The position numbers and the translations under genes are program-made. From assembly GCF_044542075.1 (NCBI RefSeq), contig NZ_JBITTU010000004.1, positions 248,001 through 312,000 of the forward strand: a DNA stretch of 64,000 nt, in the 5' to 3' direction. Positions 60,910 through 64,000 of the stretch are shown here, piece by piece. Origin of the DNA: Leeuwenhoekiella sp044542075. GTDB taxonomy: Bacteria; Bacteroidota; Bacteroidia; Flavobacteriales; Flavobacteriaceae. Position 1 is the first letter of the stretch, and each line of letters begins with the position of its first letter. A model generated the notes under the pieces. It saw nothing but the letters and a program-made list of their open reading frames with translations. It made no database searches and was not told where the DNA came from.

Positions 60910-61479
60910 ATGAACGAATTACAGCAACTGGATCACGAGGTTTATATTTTTCTCAACAATTTGGGAACAGAGACGTGGGATCCTTTCTGGCTTTTTATTA
61001 CCAATAAATGGTATAGCATACCGCTTTACGTATTTCTACTGGTACTGATTTATAAGAAATTTGGTATTAAAGGGACGCTGTATACTCTGGTCACCGTTGC
61101 GCTTTTAATTACTGCTACAGACCAACTGGCAAATGTATTTAAACACGGTTTTGAGCGTTTGCGACCTTGCCGGCAGGAAGGAGTAATGGAGCAGGCACGT
61201 TTTATAGCAGTTAGATGCGGGAGTTTTGGATATTTTTCTGCACATGCAGCAAGCTCAATGGGTCTGGCGGTATTTGTGGGACTTTTACTTAAAACACACT
61301 ATAAATGGGTGTTTCCCGTATTATTTACCTGGGCGTTACTAGTAGGCTATAGCCGTATTTATGTAGGCGTTCATTATCCCGGAGATGTTTTAACCGGGAT
61401 GTTAATAGGTGGTGTGATAGGTTTAATTATGTTCTATCTCCACCGTTTTGGCTTTGCCAAAATTTTTAAAGATAATTAG
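60910..61479 (+). CDS. PAP2-family membrane phosphatase
   Basis: A 189-residue protein with about six transmembrane helices. The phosphatase motifs are KHGFERLRPC (K-x6-R-P), SAHAASSMG (with Ser, Ala for Gly and His) and YSRIYVGVHYPGD (S-R-x5-H-x3-D). It would dephosphorylate undecaprenyl pyrophosphate or phosphatidylglycerol phosphate at the inner membrane, in cell-envelope recycling. It follows the small acidic gene without a gap and is 1 bp from the epimerase gene, so the operon is tight. Confidence 0.88.
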   Translation: MNELQQLDHEVYIFLNNLGTETWDPFWLFITNKWYSIPLYVFLLVLIYKKFGIKGTLYTLVTVALLITATDQLANVFKHGFERLRPCRQEGVMEQARFIAVRCGSFGYFSAHAASSMGLAVFVGLLLKTHYKWVFPVLFTWALLVGYSRIYVGVHYPGDVLTGMLIGGVIGLIMFYLHRFGFAKIFKDN

Positions 61480-61480
61480 T

Positions 61481-62425
61481 ATGAAAGCATTAGTAACCGG
61501 TGCAGCCGGTTTTATAGGTTCGCATTGTGCAGAGCGTTTAAAAGCGATGGATTTTGATGTGGTAGGAATAGATAATTTCTCACCTTATTACAGCCCCGAT
61601 CTAAAAAATAGGAATGCAAAAAGCCTTAAGAATGCAGGTATTCCTATTGAAATAGTGGATTTAAGAAAACCTGAAGATTTTAAAAAATTAAAGGCAGATT
61701 TTAATTATATCTTTCATTTTGCTGCTCAACCCGGTATTGCTGCGACTTCAACTTTTGAAGATTATCTGATGAACAATCTGGTGGCGACAAAAAATCTAAT
61801 GGATTTTGCTCTAACATGTAAAGACTTAAAACTTTTTACTAATATTTCTACATCTTCAATATACGGTCTTAGAGCAACCTTAACCGAAGATGCAGCACCA
61901 GAACCTGCTTCCTTATATGGCGTTACAAAACTAGCGGCAGAACAACTGGTTTTGTCAAAGGCCAGAGAAAATCAAATTAAGTCATGTTCTTTACGGTTGT
62001 TTTCGGTTTATGGTCCTCGAGAGCGTCCTGAGAAATTATACACAAAGCTAATAGGTTGTGGTTTCTTTCATCAGGAATTTCCACTTTTTGAAGGTAGCGA
62101 GACTCACGTACGCAGTTTTACTTTTGTAGATGATATTATTGACGGCGTGGTAAGCGTTATTGGTAAAGAAGCGGTCGTAGATGGCGAAGTAATTAATCTG
62201 GGAACCGAGCAGGAGCACACCACTGGCGAGGGAATGGCAATCGTAGAAGAATTATTAGATACGCAGATACGTAAAGATATTGTAGGCAAACGTGGCGGAG
62301 ATCAAATGTTCACCAAAGCAAATATTGATAAAGCCAGACGCTTGTTAGATTACAACCCTACCACGACTTTAAAAGATGGTTTAGCTAAGCAAATAGACTG
62401 GTATCGAAAAGAATTTGTAGAGTAA
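61481..62425 (+). CDS. NAD-dependent sugar epimerase (UDP-glucuronate 4-epimerase-like)
   Basis: About 314 residues when started at MKALVTGAAGFIGSHC (ATG 61481, 1 bp after the PAP2 stop). It is an extended SDR enzyme: GAAGFIGSH binds NAD, STSSIYGLRATLTED holds the catalytic Ser/Thr, and YGVTKLAAEQL the Tyr-x3-Lys pair. RSFTFVDDIIDGV is a further conserved motif. It converts a nucleotide sugar, likely UDP-glucuronate to galacturonate or a related step, in the cytosol for surface polysaccharide. The substrate is not certain. Confidence 0.88.
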   Translation: MKALVTGAAGFIGSHCAERLKAMDFDVVGIDNFSPYYSPDLKNRNAKSLKNAGIPIEIVDLRKPEDFKKLKADFNYIFHFAAQPGIAATSTFEDYLMNNLVATKNLMDFALTCKDLKLFTNISTSSIYGLRATLTEDAAPEPASLYGVTKLAAEQLVLSKARENQIKSCSLRLFSVYGPRERPEKLYTKLIGCGFFHQEFPLFEGSETHVRSFTFVDDIIDGVVSVIGKEAVVDGEVINLGTEQEHTTGEGMAIVEELLDTQIRKDIVGKRGGDQMFTKANIDKARRLLDYNPTTTLKDGLAKQIDWYRKEFVE

Positions 62426-62430
62426 AAACT

Positions 62431-62700
62431 ATGATGCTAACCGAAAAAGACAAAGCCTTTGTCAAAATGTGGCGCGAAAAAAGAACGGCAAAATTTCAAT
62501 TTTTTAGTGGAATCGTGCTGCAGATTGTTCTAATTGCCGTTACGTATAAGTTGGTTGTTAATTATTTTTCCGGCGGAATATTTGATATTGAAGTATTTCT
62601 CAAATACGGTCTTTTTGGGTTGATACTGGGAATTGTCGTGGCGTTCTTTAAATTTAGAACTAATGAAAAGCGCTATAAAAAGCTGAAGCCTGGAAGTTAA
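62431..62700 (+). CDS. Small two-helix membrane protein, end of the epimerase operon
   Basis: An 89-residue protein with two transmembrane helices (FFSGIVLQIVLIAVTYKLVV and FLKYGLFGLILGIVVAFFKF) and basic ends. It starts 5 bp after the epimerase stop codon on the same strand, so it is part of the same operon and is closed by the terminator at 62721-62775. No family is recognised; a membrane anchor or regulator is possible. Confidence 0.75.
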   Translation: MMLTEKDKAFVKMWREKRTAKFQFFSGIVLQIVLIAVTYKLVVNYFSGGIFDIEVFLKYGLFGLILGIVVAFFKFRTNEKRYKKLKPGS

Positions 62701-62720
62701 AATCGCAAAAAGGTAAAAAT

Positions 62721-62775
62721 AAAACCACTGACTAAACGTGTACTCGAGTTACTACATTTAGTCAGTGGTTTTTTT
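62721..62775. terminator. Bidirectional terminator between the epimerase operon and the surface-protein gene
   Basis: AAAACCACTGACTAAA and TTTAGTCAGTGGTTTT are perfect 16-bp arms around a 20-base loop, with T runs on both strands. It ends the plus-strand operon and the minus-strand gene at 62778. Confidence 0.92.
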
Positions 62776-62777
62776 AA

Positions 62778-63923
62778 TTATTCTAGCATAGAAAAGTCTG
62801 CGATACCGCGTATTTCGGTAGATAGTTCACCTAAGGCACCTGCATTAACCTGAGCTCCCGTGTAAATACGTATAAAGTCAATACCTCTTAAATTAACAGA
62901 ATTTCCGTCTGCATCTATGGCTTGATCTATATCAAGAAGGTTTCCTTTATAAGTGGCATAATCTGCATCGTAATTATCTACATAACCCCATTCTAGCGCA
63001 GCAATATTTGTAAATCCGCTGTTGGATACTACAGGAAAGACACGAGTTCCTGTGTACGATACTTCTTCAAGTTCGGTGATAAAAAGCGGATAAAAGTTTT
63101 GGGGGTGATATGAGTTCACCGCAACACTTCCTGCAGTATTGGAGCTGTCTAACCACGGCACGTCTGCGTGCATTCCCGGGTTAGTATACGTTGTCGTGTA
63201 ATTTGTAAGTGTTGCTGCATCGGCGTGAGCACTTCCGCGTAGCTCATAAAAGGTATCATCGGCGAGTCCGTTTCCATTAGCATCAAAAGAAACTTGTACA
63301 ATACCGGGTTCAGAAAGGCCATTAAATGCGTTACCATAAACCAGAAAATCTTTAGCGTCTGCCACATTCTCTATTGTATGATCAAAACCTACTAAAATAG
63401 AACCTCCCCAGGCACCTAGTGAAATTGTATTTGTAGTGCTCCCGATTAGTTTTTGGGCATCCTCGGGAGTACCAAATGAACTATTAATAAATTGACCTGG
63501 AGCCGGGTTATATGCAAGTAATTGAGAGATTAACGGGCTACTTTCAGAAGATTTGGGTCTGTAATACACATCATAAGGATCGTTCACTTTAATCTGATAG
63601 GTACGGGAAATAGAATCAAGATCGCTTAAAGCTTTAAACGTGAGTTCAAATGTTTTGGCCTGCTTAGGAGTGTATTCTAAGTTTTGTAATTTGCTTAGGA
63701 CAGTATCTTCAGTAGTCCATTTAAATTGCACGTTTTCGGGAAGATTTAAAATTTCCTGATTCAGTTTAAGCGTGTCTCCTAAAAGGAGTTCAAGGTTGGT
63801 TTCATAGGTTGGTGTTGTAAATTCCATAGGGGTGAAAGCCGTGTCATCATCATTAGCACAGGATGCTGATAGCATAATGATTCCTGCCAGAAAAAGTAGT
63901 TTGATTGTGTTTTTGTGTTGCAT
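62778..63923 (-). CDS. Surface lipoprotein with PKD-like domain
   Basis: A 381-residue lipoprotein (LFLAGIIMLSASC lipobox, then NDDDTAF). The first 80 residues after the signal form a PKD-like fold (FKWTTEDTVLSKLQNLEYTP). The rest (AYNPAPGQFINSSFGTPEDA, SLGAWGGSILVGFDHTIENV, DFLVYGNAFNGLSEPGIVQV) is a beta-rich domain that I recall from cell-surface proteins beside TonB-dependent cobalamin or siderophore receptors in Bacteroidota. No such receptor is visible, because the window ends 77 bp upstream of the start. The ligand role is therefore a guess. Confidence 0.8.
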   Translation of the reverse strand: MQHKNTIKLLFLAGIIMLSASCANDDDTAFTPMEFTTPTYETNLELLLGDTLKLNQEILNLPENVQFKWTTEDTVLSKLQNLEYTPKQAKTFELTFKALSDLDSISRTYQIKVNDPYDVYYRPKSSESSPLISQLLAYNPAPGQFINSSFGTPEDAQKLIGSTTNTISLGAWGGSILVGFDHTIENVADAKDFLVYGNAFNGLSEPGIVQVSFDANGNGLADDTFYELRGSAHADAATLTNYTTTYTNPGMHADVPWLDSSNTAGSVAVNSYHPQNFYPLFITELEEVSYTGTRVFPVVSNSGFTNIAALEWGYVDNYDADYATYKGNLLDIDQAIDADGNSVNLRGIDFIRIYTGAQVNAGALGELSTEIRGIADFSMLE

Positions 63924-64000
63924 AATACTAGATATACTAATTAATAAAAGGTTACTTTTTTAGTAAATCGTACAACGGGAAATAGATATAGATAGAAGAA

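Overview
The window is a chromosomal segment of a flavobacterium (Bacteroidota, most likely family Flavobacteriaceae). The evidence is the low GC content, promoter matches to the TTG-N17-23-TAnnTTTG type, lipoproteins with short Bacteroidota signal peptides, two proteins with C-terminal type IX secretion sorting domains, a SusC/OMP_b-brl_3-like TonB-dependent receptor, a bacilliredoxin-like YtxJ protein, and EHN-type epoxide hydrolase and WYL proteins of the usual Bacteroidota style. I cannot name the genus from the sequence alone.

Layout. 1-4.1 kb is the right end of an integrative element (CHC2/Toprim primase cut by the window edge, D5/P4-like helicase, excisionase-type HTH, tyrosine recombinase) lying directly against the 3' end of mnmE. 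4.1-35 kb is mostly ordinary chromosome: mnmE, uvrA, an ECF sigma factor with a tiny downstream ORF, lipoproteins, nth, bcp, a secreted collagen-like/PhoX-like lipoprotein with a di-haem peroxidase, an acyl-CoA thioesterase, sbcDC, a frameshifted leucine-rich-repeat surface protein, an esterase and a 1572-residue secreted GH128-like beta-glucanase. 35.4-52.3 kb is an accessory island, visibly more AT-rich. 52.5-64 kb returns to core genes: clpB, ytxJ, a TonB receptor, a CoA-binding protein, a sodium/solute symporter, a PAP2 phosphatase/sugar epimerase operon and a surface lipoprotein.

The island is the most interesting part. At least five segments of it are bounded by their own private 9-10 bp terminal inverted repeats (GTTATGCCC/GGGCATAAC, GTTGCCACC/GGTGGCAAC, GTTAGCTACA/TGTAGCTAAC, GTTAGCAGC/GCTGCTAAC, TTGGGCACA/TGTGCCCAA). 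Related hairpin-rich spacers of about 60-140 bp lie between several of them. This is the architecture of integron gene cassettes and attC sites, but with non-canonical core sites and no integron integrase in view. Two runs of cassettes begin beside two copies of the same sequence, which is otherwise the 3' flank and terminator of clpB.

One cassette (36.3-40.96 kb) holds what looks like a complete retron defence unit. It comprises a divergent WYL regulator, a RecD/Pif1-like helicase, a msr-msd RNA gene with a 12-bp a1/a2 stem, a retron-type reverse transcriptase with a VTG motif, and a small protein with an R-x4-H (HEPN-like) motif. A near-identical 17-bp operator candidate is present both at the WYL/helicase intergenic region and just upstream of the retron RNA promoter, suggesting that WYL controls both. 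Other cassettes carry a Mrr-like nuclease and a zinc-ribbon/HEPN-like gene pair.

Two genes appear to be broken by single-base deletions in short homopolymers (a lipoprotein at 14.0-14.6 kb and the leucine-rich-repeat protein at 25.9-28.3 kb). These may be real mutations or sequencing errors.
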